In this document: piece by piece, positions 54,585 through 63,810 of the stretch
How positions within the stretch are numbered: the stretch's first letter is position 1
Layout of the letters: each line of letters starts with the position of its first letter
Origin: Candidatus Pelagisphaera phototrophica
GTDB lineage: Bacteria; Verrucomicrobiota; Verrucomicrobiia; Opitutales; Opitutaceae
NCBI RefSeq assembly: GCF_014529625.1
Contig: NZ_CP076039.1
Coordinates: 744,001 to 808,000, forward strand
Length of the DNA stretch: 64,000 nt
Direction of reading: 5' to 3'
Translations under genes and position numbers: made by a program
The notes under the pieces: model-generated
What the model was told of the DNA's origin: nothing
The model's database searches: none
What the model saw: only the letters and a program-made list of their open reading frames with translations

Positions 54585-54706
54585 TTGGGGAGAGCTCGGC
54601 ACGAGGGCCGCTTCCTGTACAACCGACGCGGCGTGGTGTGAACGACAGCCCTCCCGCACAAGTGCGGCTCGTTGGGCAGTCGCAACCAGTCTATGCGACT
54701 CCCCAA
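54585..54706. other. Compact multi-stem intergenic element, candidate structured RNA
   Basis: A GC-rich 122-base block closed by an 8-base perfect stem TTGGGGAG (54585-54592) / CTCCCCAA (54699-54706). Inside are AGTCGCA/TGCGACT (54678-54684 with 54694-54700), CCGCAC-AA-GTGCGG (54655-54668), GAGGGC/GCCCTC (54603-54608 with 54648-54653) or alternatively GCCGC/GCGGC (54607-54611 with 54628-54632), and CTCG-GCA-CGAG (54595-54605). It lies in the 287-base gap between the PhoD-like gene and the downstream GMC gene, both on the minus strand. I recognise no riboswitch or intron class. It could be a leader, a processed spacer RNA or a mobile palindrome. Confidence 0.5.
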
Positions 54707-54722
54707 AAGACAAATGCTCTCG

Positions 54723-57275
54723 CTATCTTGGAGTCTGATTATCCCGTTTTTTCAGTTCCTTACTCTGGATGTCTCGGATGAGGATAGTGTAGGTGGCGGA
54801 CTTGTCGAAGACCTTTGGGGAGAGTGCCTCCTCATCTTTTACGGGTAGGGTGTATTCAATTTCACCTGTCGATTCGTTGATAACCTGGATGCTGGTTGCC
54901 GCATCTGGAACTTTCAATTCGGCCAAGTGTCCTGCGGCTTTCCGGCCGTATTGCTTTTCCACGCCGATGTTAACCGGCCAACCGAAATATTGTCCTCGAT
55001 TATTCTGAGGGGTCCAGTTTTCATCAGGTCCCCAGTTTTCCACGACAGTTTCGAGGGTGTCTTTCTTAAATCGAATGATTCCATAACCGCTTCCGGTTCC
55101 CCGAAGTCTCTCGATCATGGTGTTGTCAGATGGCTGAAATTCGGGGTTGTAGGTATCAGGACGATTATTGACCGCCCAGACATTGACTTTGTTGCGGAAG
55201 CTGTCGAGAAACTCGCCGGTGTATTCAGGAAATCCTGGCTGGCGATTCTTGCCAGGCTCGATTGGGTCCCAAAGCCGTTTGTATCCATTGGCAATGCCAG
55301 GGGGGGCGAAAGACCAGCCGGAGTCGTTCCAGTCGTCAATGCCATGGTGAGTTAGAGTGCCCACATGCTGGTCACCGTGAATCATGATGGCGTGGGCTCT
55401 GCGAATGATTTCCAGAGCCCGACTGCGCCCACTTTGAGGCCAGCCATTGGAGTCGAGATCTGCGGCAAGACGGCTATTGGGTCCACCATGTGTTGTGGCG
55501 ACGGAGCCGAAAGGCGATTGGGACAGCACCGCCTTCATCTGGTCATTTTTCCAGTCATTGGCCCAATGCTCGAGGAACGTTAATTGGCGTTCTCCAAGAA
55601 GTCTAAGTCCCGGCTTGTCCAACTGAGTCGTGTCGTAGTCTGGATCCATGACATGGTCGAGGCGGGAGCTGCCGCCGACCGGTTCGTCGAGAACATCGCC
55701 AGGAGACGATTTAAACTTGCGGTCTTCCAGTATGGCGAAGCTTACGCCTCCCACGTTGAGTTCCGTATAGTAAACGGTTATCCCTTGTTTGACAGGAGTC
55801 GGGTTAAACGGGTCTGGCAAGTGGGAAACCTGCGTTCGTTGAACCATGTTCACGAATTTCGGGTGCATGTTGTAGCCCCCGAAGCTGCTAGTCGACTTGG
55901 CTTCCTTAGGCATTGCAGCGCCCCCTTGGCCCCAAATGTTGCCATGATAAACGTCGTGGTCGTCCGGAATGATGACCGAGGGGCGGTCTTTCAGAACATC
56001 GCGAAAGCTCCATCCGAAGAGCCAGTATTTCTGCAGGTAGTTGAGCGAGGCACGAGGAACATCTGCTTCGGAGCGAGTCCGCACGACGTTGTAGCCGGCG
56101 ACACTTTCGTAAATCTGGTCTCCTGCGAAAAAGACGAGATCCGGATTTTGGGCTTTGATGCTCTCGTAGATGTACTGATTCGGGAAAGCGTAGTCGACCA
56201 TACACGATAGGGCGGCGAGTTTGATTTCCGGTTGGTCGGTAGGATTTTTGCGGATACGGCCCTCCCAATAATCGGTTTTCGAACCGTCCGCAGTTTCGTA
56301 TTCAAAACTCAATCGATAGTCCGTATCTTTTGCGCTATCCCAAGATTCAATACGAAAATGGGAGGTGCGAGAAAGCGGGTCGTAGGCACTTCTTCCAACC
56401 GGCTTCCACTGGCCATCCTTTTTTAGAGATAGAATGACCGTTTTGTTTTCGCCACTGCCTACGGGAGCGACGTGAGCGGTCATTTTTAGGATATTTTCAT
56501 GGAGGGTGTACTGGGACCATAGGAGCGGTCCGAAACGCTGCTCCTCTCTGCTAGTGATTTTGTCCCCTGAGACTTCCCAATCTGTGAACCAGAAGCGGTA
56601 GTCGCCGTTTGAACCGGCACGTCGGGAGGCGTTGGACTGGCCGCTGTTGTCAATGGGGCCCGCGAACAAGCCGATATTGCCAATGAGTGGGTCGCTTTTT
56701 ATCGTAGCGGAAAAGCGGCCAACAACCCGGGCCGGACGCTTTCCAGATGCTGCTAGCAGAGTTGCAGTGGCATTGGATCCAACGCAATCGATTTGGATAT
56801 CGAGCTGGAGATCGTCTAGTAATTTGGGATCAATAGCCTTGGGTGAAAATTTGTTTCCAATGAATAGTTTTCCTTCCGTGGTGACGCCCGCGTTGACGCC
56901 GCTACTGCCAAACAGATTAGAGCGGTATTCTTCTGGCATCGCCCCGACTACCGCGAAACGAAATCCAACCGCTCCTAGGCCTTCTTCCTTGGATTGGTCG
57001 CGAAGGGAACCGGCACGCACTTTCATGTTAAAGCGGCCGTTGCCGGGTTTCATTTGGTGGGTGAGGAGTTGAAGGTCATGCCCCCGACCCCCTTGAGTGA
57101 TCTCGACGCGTCCTTCGGAAAGCTGCCAATCCATCATTGGCGTGGTCCAGATTTCCGGGGCGACCCAGGGCCGAGTGACGTTGTCGGGAAGATTGAGAGA
57201 GTAGTCAGCCGCTTGGAGAGTGGTTGAGAGTGTTAGCACAATTGCAGCAAGAGCAGTCAGGGATGCAGGCTTCAT
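54723..57275 (-). CDS. Secreted PhoD-like phosphatase/phosphodiesterase
   Basis: An 850-residue secreted protein with a signal peptide (residues 1-22, ending LQAA). Residues 25-240 form a beta-sandwich of LamG/DUF1080 type (VTRPWVAPEIWTTPMMDWQL, YRFWFTDWEVSG). A fibronectin-like N domain and the PhoD metallophosphatase domain follow, with metal ligands in PDLVFFAGDQIYE, PDDHDVYHGNIWGQGGA and IMIHGDQHVGTLTHHG. Relatives are alkaline phosphatase D phosphodiesterases; in PVC bacteria they sit near sulfatases. A sulfatase precedes it and GMC genes follow on the same strand. Confidence 0.88.
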   Translation of the reverse strand: MKPASLTALAAIVLTLSTTLQAADYSLNLPDNVTRPWVAPEIWTTPMMDWQLSEGRVEITQGGRGHDLQLLTHQMKPGNGRFNMKVRAGSLRDQSKEEGLGAVGFRFAVVGAMPEEYRSNLFGSSGVNAGVTTEGKLFIGNKFSPKAIDPKLLDDLQLDIQIDCVGSNATATLLAASGKRPARVVGRFSATIKSDPLIGNIGLFAGPIDNSGQSNASRRAGSNGDYRFWFTDWEVSGDKITSREEQRFGPLLWSQYTLHENILKMTAHVAPVGSGENKTVILSLKKDGQWKPVGRSAYDPLSRTSHFRIESWDSAKDTDYRLSFEYETADGSKTDYWEGRIRKNPTDQPEIKLAALSCMVDYAFPNQYIYESIKAQNPDLVFFAGDQIYESVAGYNVVRTRSEADVPRASLNYLQKYWLFGWSFRDVLKDRPSVIIPDDHDVYHGNIWGQGGAAMPKEAKSTSSFGGYNMHPKFVNMVQRTQVSHLPDPFNPTPVKQGITVYYTELNVGGVSFAILEDRKFKSSPGDVLDEPVGGSSRLDHVMDPDYDTTQLDKPGLRLLGERQLTFLEHWANDWKNDQMKAVLSQSPFGSVATTHGGPNSRLAADLDSNGWPQSGRSRALEIIRRAHAIMIHGDQHVGTLTHHGIDDWNDSGWSFAPPGIANGYKRLWDPIEPGKNRQPGFPEYTGEFLDSFRNKVNVWAVNNRPDTYNPEFQPSDNTMIERLRGTGSGYGIIRFKKDTLETVVENWGPDENWTPQNNRGQYFGWPVNIGVEKQYGRKAAGHLAELKVPDAATSIQVINESTGEIEYTLPVKDEEALSPKVFDKSATYTILIRDIQSKELKKRDNQTPR

Positions 57276-57425
57276 GATTGGTGATTGGATTTAAAGTACG
57301 AAATTTGGCTCAGAAGGAATTGGTTTTTTAGCAACGTTTCGTTGTCGCTTGATTGTCTATGGAAACTAGCGACAGGAATTTAGCGTCGCGGGGCAAGATA
57401 AGTAAGGAGGGGTGAATTATTCATT

Positions 57426-57502
57426 ATGGTAGGGCTGACTATCCTTAGTCGGTAGTTTTGTTTACTCGTATTGTGGCTGCTTAGGATAAGCGGCCCTGCC
57501 AT
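57426..57502. repeat. Paired palindromic element (REP-like or structured RNA)
   Basis: An outer stem of ten pairs, ATGGTAGGGC (57426-57435) with GCCCTGCCAT (57493-57502), one being G-T, encloses two perfect hairpins: GACTA-TCCT-TAGTC (57437-57450) and GCTTA-GGA-TAAGC (57479-57491). The two loops, TCCT and GGA, are complementary. The two halves look like inverted copies of one short unit (taGGGC-T-stem-GG). It lies between the phoD-like gene start and the upstream sulfatase stop, both on the minus strand. Confidence 0.6.
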
Positions 57503-57531
57503 AAAAAACCGGGACTTTTTGGGAATTGTCA

Positions 57532-58911
57532 TTATTTCGGGGAGTTTCGACTATGGCGGAGGTCTGCCTCGAGCTCGGTTTGCTGACCTTGGTCACCATT
57601 GGCCTCCATCCAGGCGAGGAGTTCGGATCGAAGTCTTTTCTTGATGTCAGCGTATTCAGGATTTGAGGCGAGGCTATTCCATTCGTGATAGTCCTCCTCG
57701 ATAAAGTAGAGTTCTTCTTCCGGGCGAAAGTGGTATCGCCTTACTTTTTCCGCGGCGTCGGGATCATACTCCGCTTTCCTTTTCCACGAGTTGAAGACCT
57801 GAGCTTCCCCCCATTTGGTGTCCTCAGGAATGGTGACTACATTCTCGAATTTCACTTCGGGAGTGAAGTTCCAGATGTACTTGTATTTTAATGACCGGAC
57901 AGAACGAATTCCAAAATGGTCGGGCGCGTTGATGATGCCTCGGGTCGTCATTTCTGAGAAAACGTATTTCTTGTGCGCGACTGCTTGGCCCGCGAAAAGC
58001 GGCAAGAGGCTTTTGCCATCCAGGACGGGTGCGGGTACCCCGCCGCCAGCCTCTACGAACGTAGGCACAATATCAGCGTATTCTATCAGTGCTTCGCAAA
58101 CGGAGCCGGGCTCGATTTTTCCGGGCCATCGAGCGATGAAGCCAGTTTGCAGCCCGGCGTCGTAGAGGGTCCATTTGGCGAAAGGCAGGCTGGACCCTTG
58201 CTCGGTAGTGGCGATGAAAAGCGTATCGTCGACGAGGTCATACTTGGAAATCAAATCGAGGGCCTGCCCAACCTGTCCATCGAAGTAAGTCGTTTCGGCC
58301 AGGTAGCGAACCAAGGCGTCTCGCGTTTCCGGCGTATCGACAAAGGTATAGGGCAGCTGAATATCCTCGGCCGAGTACTGGCTGGGGTCGCCTTTGTCCC
58401 AAGGGGCGTGGGGTTCGTTGGAAGTGAGGAAGAGGCAGAAGGGGGTATTCTCCTGCTGGCACGACTTGATGAACGCTTCGACGGCCTCGAAGTCCGGATT
58501 GGATCCTTGGCTCAAGTACTCGAAAGGAAAGGCTGACTGCGGTTTGATGTGCGTTTTGCCACTGAGTGCGACCCGATAGCCGAGCGATTCGAGGTATTGG
58601 ACGATACTTTGGGTTCCCGGGTAGACGAAGGTGTGATTCGGGTAGGCACCGGTTTTTACGGGAGACTGTCCAGTGTACAAGTTATGGCGGGTGGGTGAGC
58701 AAGTGGGAGCGGCTTGGAAGCAATTGGTGAACCGCATGCCTTCTTTAGCCAGTCCGTCCATGTGGGGGGTGATGGCCTGGCCTCCATAGCAGCCTACATC
58801 GAAGTGGCTCAAATCATCCGCGAGTACCAAGACGAAATTGGGCTTATTCTTGGAGGCGACCAGGCCTGCGAAGATTTGAGAAAAAAGAAAAAGGGCGAGT
58901 GCGGATCTCAT
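57532..58911 (-). CDS. Secreted sulfatase with CSPTR motif
   Basis: A 459-residue type I sulfatase with a short signal peptide (about residues 1-19). The metal site is LVLADDLSHFD near residue 28 and the catalytic motif is Cys71-S-P-T-R75, the classical formylglycine sequence. FLTSNEPHAPW, FIATTEQGSSLPFAKWTLYDAG and ELYFIEEDYHEWNSLASN are typical of N-sulfoglucosamine sulfohydrolase-like enzymes. It is first of a minus-strand series with the PhoD-like and GMC genes, and divergent from the DUF1549/DUF1553 gene, sharing a region of about 180 bases. Confidence 0.9.
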   Translation of the reverse strand: MRSALALFLFSQIFAGLVASKNKPNFVLVLADDLSHFDVGCYGGQAITPHMDGLAKEGMRFTNCFQAAPTCSPTRHNLYTGQSPVKTGAYPNHTFVYPGTQSIVQYLESLGYRVALSGKTHIKPQSAFPFEYLSQGSNPDFEAVEAFIKSCQQENTPFCLFLTSNEPHAPWDKGDPSQYSAEDIQLPYTFVDTPETRDALVRYLAETTYFDGQVGQALDLISKYDLVDDTLFIATTEQGSSLPFAKWTLYDAGLQTGFIARWPGKIEPGSVCEALIEYADIVPTFVEAGGGVPAPVLDGKSLLPLFAGQAVAHKKYVFSEMTTRGIINAPDHFGIRSVRSLKYKYIWNFTPEVKFENVVTIPEDTKWGEAQVFNSWKRKAEYDPDAAEKVRRYHFRPEEELYFIEEDYHEWNSLASNPEYADIKKRLRSELLAWMEANGDQGQQTELEADLRHSRNSPK

Positions 58912-59095
58912 GATATTATCTAAAAAGCGAAAACGGGGATAGTAAGCGATAAATGACTTATGAGGGTTCTGTCTATCGAAACTATGTTAACTTGTCAAAA
59001 AGGGCACTTGCGAGTGGCCGCAAACTCCCCAAATGTGCTGTCCACCGCCGGTTCCTTTGCGGGAACTAGTAATACCTTGGACAATTTTCTGCTTT

Positions 59096-62000
59096 ATGAG
59101 CTCAACCTGGACCTTTCGTCAAAACGTAAAAAGCGTAAGGCTCGCCCTTCTAGGTGCGGCGTCTGCCTGCGCTTTTGCGCTCGTTTCGAAGGGAGAAGCG
59201 ATCGATTTCAATCGAGACATCCTTCCCGTGCTCTCTGACAAATGTTTCAAGTGTCATGGTCCCGATGAAGAGTTCCGCGAGGCAGACTTGAGGCTAGACA
59301 CGAGGGATGGGGCGACTGCGGATCTGGGTGACGGTTACTTTGCTATTGTTCCCGGCAATCCGAGCGAGAGTGAGGTAGTTTGGAGGATCAATGCGGACGA
59401 CGAGGAGGACTTGATGCCTCCTAGGGACTCAAATCTGTCACTCTCGCCCGAAGAGAAGGAGCGAATTAGCCAATGGATTGCGGAAGGGGCAGAGTGGAAG
59501 AACCACTGGTCGTTCGAGCCAGTAGTGAGGCGGGAGCTTCCGAAGGTTGAGGATTCGGAATGGAGCCGTAACGGAATTGACCGATTTGTGCTCGCCCGGC
59601 TGGAGGAAGAGGGAATTAAACCATCTCCCGAAGCGGAAAAGGAGACCCTGATTCGCCGATTGAGTCTCGATTTGACGGGTTTGCCGCCGACCCCTGAAGA
59701 AGTGGACCAGTTCTTGGGCGAGGACTCCCCTGATGCATACGAACGATTGGTGGACCGTTTATTGGCCTCGCCTCGTTATGGAGAGACAATGGCGTTGCCT
59801 TGGTTGGACGCCGCCCGGTATGCGGATACCGATGGCTACCAGAATGATGGCCCGCGTGAAATGTGGCGCTGGCGGGACTGGGTGATTGATGCCTATAATC
59901 AGAACAAGCCGTTCGATGAATTCACGATAGAGCAACTAGCGGGAGACTTGCTGCCTAACCCGAATCTGGATCAAGTCATAGCGACAGGGTTTAATCGAAA
60001 TCACAGGTACAATTCTGAAGCTGGAATCGTATTCGAGGAGTTCCGCTTAGAGAACGCCGTGGATAGGGTGGACACTGCCTCCACCGTTTGGATGGGGCTG
60101 ACGATGGGCTGTGCTCGTTGTCATGACCACAAGTATGACCCGATCAGCACCAAGGAGTACTATCAGCTCATTTCCTATTTCAATAGCATCCCCGAGTCGG
60201 GCCGGGCAAAAAAGTTCGGCAACTCGGAACCTTGGATCCTATCTCCAACCAAGAGTCAGCTCGATGAATTGGTTCGCAAGGATGCGGCGATCGAGAGTGC
60301 TCGAGACGCTTTAGAAAAACAGGAAAACGAATGGTCCAGGGTTCAAGCTCTTTGGGAAGCGAATGGTTCCGAGGCGAGTCGTGAATCCGAGCTACTGAAG
60401 CAAGGACGCACGTTTGCCTACAGTTTCGATGGAAACGAAGCATCGGTATCCGTTATGAAAGGGCAGCCTTGTTTCGGTAAGGGCATTTCCGGTACAGCGG
60501 CGACTTTCGATGGGGAAAGCAGTTTTGCCGTTGAGAGCGAAGGAACGTTTGCCAGTGAGCATCAATTTAGTGTGAGTTTCTGGGTCAAGCCGGATTCGGT
60601 AGATGAAGGGGTAATATTGTCGCGGCAAGACGACAACCAAAAGCGTCCGGGAATCGCAGCGGAATTTAAGGACGGACATTTACAGTTCTATATCATCACG
60701 CGATGGATAGCAGGGGTTGGCGCTATCGAAACTCTGGAAAAATGGCCTCCCGGAGAATGGATGCATGTCGCTCTAGTTAATGACGGAACCAAGCGAGCGC
60801 AGGGCATGCACATATTTGTAAATGGCAAACGGGCGGATACGCGGATTCTGCATAATTCCAATAGTAACGACGGGCAGTACGCAAAGAAGGCTCAATTCCG
60901 TATTGGCGGGGGAGTATTTGGGGCCGATTTCCAGGGACAGATCGATGAATTGAGGATCTACACACGGGAGTTGTGGAACGACGAAATCGCGATTTTGGCG
61001 GAATCCTTGGGTATTCGAGAGATCGCTTTGAAGAAGCAATCGCAGCGTTCTGTTTCAGAAAGCGCAAAGCTGCGTGCCTACTATATGGAGAATGAATCGC
61101 CGCAGAATTTCAGAGTCTTGTATTCAAGGCTGATTGACGCACGAGCAGATAGAACGGTCTACTACGATTCACTTCCGACTACCATGATTATGCAGGAGTT
61201 GCCGGAGCCAAGAGAGACCTTTGTGCGTAAGCGTGGGGTCTACAACCAATTTGGCGAGAAGGTAGAACGGAAACTTCCCGCGGCGATTTCGGGCTCGGAG
61301 CAAAAATTTTTGCCGAATCGCTTGGGTCTGGCTCAATGGCTTGTGAACGGCGAACATCCTCTGACTGGGCGGGTAGCGGCCAATCGATACTGGCTCAAGT
61401 ATTTTGGGAGAGGTTTGGTCAAGACGGCGGAAGACTTTGGTATTCAGGGTGAGCGACCTAGCCATCCTGAATTGTTGGATTGGCTTGCGGACGAGTTTGT
61501 CCGCTTGAATTGGGACGTCAAAGCGATGCAAAAGCTGATCGTTACCAGCGCGACCTATCGACAATCGTCGAGAATGGGTCCCGGTTTGCGAGAGCGCGAT
61601 CCCGCGAATATCCTCTTGGCGAGAGGGCCTCGCGAGCGGCTTTCTTCTCACGCAACCCGAGATCAAGCCTTGGCGGTGAGCGGCTTGTTGGTTGAGAAAA
61701 TAGGGGGTCCCTCGGTTAGTCCCTACCAGCCAGACCGGTTTTGGGAATTATTGAGTAATATGAAATACAAGCAATCTTCGGGTGAGGATTTATACCGAAG
61801 AAGTTTGTACACAATCTGGAAGCGCACGATTCCTCCCCCTTCCATGGCTGTGCTGGACGCAGCGGACCGTGAGTCTTGCATCGTTTCGACCAAGAGAACG
61901 AATACCCCATTACAGGCTCTTGCCATGCTGAATGAAAAGGCATTTGTCGAAGCGGCTCGAAACTTTGGGCAGCGAATTTTGCTCGAAGGAGGAGATTCTA

Positions 62001-62251
62001 TTGAATCGCAAGTGGAGTTTGCCTTTCGTTCGGTGACGGGCCGTTACCCGAGTGAGCGAGAGCACACACTGCTTTACGATGCGTATCGAGAGTATAACGA
62101 CGAGTTTAATGGCGAGCTAGGTGAGGCCCATAAATTTATACGAATTGGGGAATCGGAAATCGACGAAAGGCTGGACCCCACGCAGCTTGCTGCTGCAACT
62201 ACCTTTGCCAATGTGCTTTTGAATTTGGACGAAGTGATAACGAAGGAGTAG
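59096..62251 (+). CDS. Planctomycetal cytochrome C, DUF1549 and DUF1553 protein with LamG insert
   Basis: A secreted protein of about 1051 residues from the ATG at 59096. After a signal segment come: a PSCyt1 domain with heme motif Cys50-F-K-C-H54 (DRDILPVLSDKCFKCHGP-like), DUF1549 (about 145-350, LPGLPPTPEEVDQFL-like, MALPWLDAARYADTDGYQND, GCARCHDHKYDPI with a second CxxCH), a coiled segment, a LamG/concanavalin domain (about 450-650, FSVSFWVKPDSV, DELRIYTRELW), and DUF1553 (from about 740, LTGRVAANRYWLKYFGRGLV, RTNTPLQALAMLNEKAFVE). Its biochemical role is unproven; these proteins travel with DUF1501 and sulfatases in PVC bacteria. Confidence 0.9.
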   Translation: MSSTWTFRQNVKSVRLALLGAASACAFALVSKGEAIDFNRDILPVLSDKCFKCHGPDEEFREADLRLDTRDGATADLGDGYFAIVPGNPSESEVVWRINADDEEDLMPPRDSNLSLSPEEKERISQWIAEGAEWKNHWSFEPVVRRELPKVEDSEWSRNGIDRFVLARLEEEGIKPSPEAEKETLIRRLSLDLTGLPPTPEEVDQFLGEDSPDAYERLVDRLLASPRYGETMALPWLDAARYADTDGYQNDGPREMWRWRDWVIDAYNQNKPFDEFTIEQLAGDLLPNPNLDQVIATGFNRNHRYNSEAGIVFEEFRLENAVDRVDTASTVWMGLTMGCARCHDHKYDPISTKEYYQLISYFNSIPESGRAKKFGNSEPWILSPTKSQLDELVRKDAAIESARDALEKQENEWSRVQALWEANGSEASRESELLKQGRTFAYSFDGNEASVSVMKGQPCFGKGISGTAATFDGESSFAVESEGTFASEHQFSVSFWVKPDSVDEGVILSRQDDNQKRPGIAAEFKDGHLQFYIITRWIAGVGAIETLEKWPPGEWMHVALVNDGTKRAQGMHIFVNGKRADTRILHNSNSNDGQYAKKAQFRIGGGVFGADFQGQIDELRIYTRELWNDEIAILAESLGIREIALKKQSQRSVSESAKLRAYYMENESPQNFRVLYSRLIDARADRTVYYDSLPTTMIMQELPEPRETFVRKRGVYNQFGEKVERKLPAAISGSEQKFLPNRLGLAQWLVNGEHPLTGRVAANRYWLKYFGRGLVKTAEDFGIQGERPSHPELLDWLADEFVRLNWDVKAMQKLIVTSATYRQSSRMGPGLRERDPANILLARGPRERLSSHATRDQALAVSGLLVEKIGGPSVSPYQPDRFWELLSNMKYKQSSGEDLYRRSLYTIWKRTIPPPSMAVLDAADRESCIVSTKRTNTPLQALAMLNEKAFVEAARNFGQRILLEGGDSIESQVEFAFRSVTGRYPSEREHTLLYDAYREYNDEFNGELGEAHKFIRIGESEIDERLDPTQLAAATTFANVLLNLDEVITKE

Positions 62252-62257
62252 AACGAA

Positions 62258-63766
62258 ATGGAAAATCACGATAATCATTCCTGCCGCTCGCTTGTTGATG
62301 GCGAGTGTCATAACTATTCACGGCTTTCCGATAATCCGCTTACGATGACTCGTCGCCAGTTTTTCGGGAAGTCGGCAAAGGGGTTGGGGGGTGTTGCCTT
62401 GGCCTCCATGCTGAATGAGAATCTCTTCTCCGCTAATTCCCCCGTCGGCGGTCTTCCCGGATTTCCCAATTTCGCTCCCAAGGCCAAACGAATTATTTAT
62501 CTTTTCCAATCCGGTGGCCCTTCGCAGATCGACATGTTCGATTATAAGCCGAATTTGAATGAGGTCCACGGTCAGGAGGTTCCTGATTCTGTCTTCAATG
62601 GGCAACGTCTCACCGGTATGACAGCGGGCCAGACGTCCTTTCCGGTGGCACGGTCTATCTACAATTTCGAACAGGTTGGACAGAGCGGCAATTGGTTGAA
62701 TACCGATCTCATGCCCCATATGGCGAAAGTAGCGGATGAGATGTGCATCATTAAATCGATGTACACGGAAGCCATTAACCACGATCCTGCGATCACATTT
62801 TTCCAATCAGGCTTCCAGCTGGCAGGCCGCCCTAGCATTGGTGCTTGGCTATCCTATGGACTGGGTAGCATGAATGAGGATTTGCCAGCATTTGTAGCCA
62901 TGACCTCCAGTGGTTCAGGTACAGGGGGACAACCTCTTTACGACCGGTTGTGGGGTGCGGGGTTTTTGCCTTCTAAGCACCAGGGGGTGAAGTTTTCAGG
63001 AGGGAAAGATCCCGTCCTGTACTTGAATAATCCGGACGGAATGAGCTCGAAACTTCGCCGGAAGACTTTGGATCACATCGCAGCGATGAATCAGATGAAA
63101 TTCGATGATTATGGTGATCCCGAGATTGAGACACGAATTTCTCAGTACGAGATGGCGTTTCGGATGCAGACGTCGGTGCCTGAGCTGACCGATGTTTCAT
63201 CCGAACCGGACAGCACCTTCGAGCTCTACGGTGAAGATGCGCGGAAACCGGGAACGTATGCCAACAACTGCCTGCTGGCCCGTCGCTTAGCGGAGCGTGA
63301 CGTCCGGTTTATACAGCTGTTTCATAGAGGGTGGGATGCCCACAACAACCTCCCGAACGTAAAGAAACGCCAGTGCGGGTCCACTGATCAGGCCTCTGCC
63401 GGTTTGATCCAGGATCTTAAACAGCGAGGCTTACTCAAGGATACGCTTGTTATTTGGGGAGGGGAGTTTGGCCGGACGGTGTATTGCCAGGATGAATTGA
63501 CTGACAAAACCTATGGTCGAGATCATCATCCTCGTTGTTTTAGTATGTTCATGGCAGGTGGCGGATCGAATCCGGGAATGAGCTATGGGGAGACGGATGA
63601 TTTCAGCTACAATATTGCCAAAGACCCCGTAAGCGTCCATGATCTCCATGCGACTATTCTTCACATGCTGGGGGTCGACCATAAGAAGCTCACCTATAAG
63701 TTCCAAGGCCGGCATTACAGGCTTACCGACGTTCACGGAAAAGTTATCAAGCCGTTGTTAGCGTGA
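62258..63766 (+). CDS. DUF1501 secreted protein (Tat signal)
   Basis: A 502-residue protein with a twin-arginine signal (MTRRQFFGKSAKGLGGVALA, about residues 30-49) after a short leader. It belongs to the sulfatase-fold DUF1501 family: KRIIYLFQSGGPSQIDMFDYKP, LMPHMAKVADEMCIIKSMYTEA, NHDPAITFFQSG, VIWGGEFGRTVYCQ and GRDHHPRCFSMFMAGGG carry likely metal ligands. It starts 6 bases after the DUF1549/DUF1553 stop and is almost always found as its partner. The pair may process sulfated or other polymers at the surface. Confidence 0.92.
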   Translation: MENHDNHSCRSLVDGECHNYSRLSDNPLTMTRRQFFGKSAKGLGGVALASMLNENLFSANSPVGGLPGFPNFAPKAKRIIYLFQSGGPSQIDMFDYKPNLNEVHGQEVPDSVFNGQRLTGMTAGQTSFPVARSIYNFEQVGQSGNWLNTDLMPHMAKVADEMCIIKSMYTEAINHDPAITFFQSGFQLAGRPSIGAWLSYGLGSMNEDLPAFVAMTSSGSGTGGQPLYDRLWGAGFLPSKHQGVKFSGGKDPVLYLNNPDGMSSKLRRKTLDHIAAMNQMKFDDYGDPEIETRISQYEMAFRMQTSVPELTDVSSEPDSTFELYGEDARKPGTYANNCLLARRLAERDVRFIQLFHRGWDAHNNLPNVKKRQCGSTDQASAGLIQDLKQRGLLKDTLVIWGGEFGRTVYCQDELTDKTYGRDHHPRCFSMFMAGGGSNPGMSYGETDDFSYNIAKDPVSVHDLHATILHMLGVDHKKLTYKFQGRHYRLTDVHGKVIKPLLA

Positions 63767-63810
63767 CTTTTCTGGAAATATCGGACCTACTTGCTGACAT
63801 TAATTAAACT

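Noticed and set aside
58940-59060. Sigma-70 promoter TTGACA on the minus strand upstream of the CSPTR sulfatase
   Set aside because: A TTGACA box is present, but no acceptable -10 box lies at the right distance.
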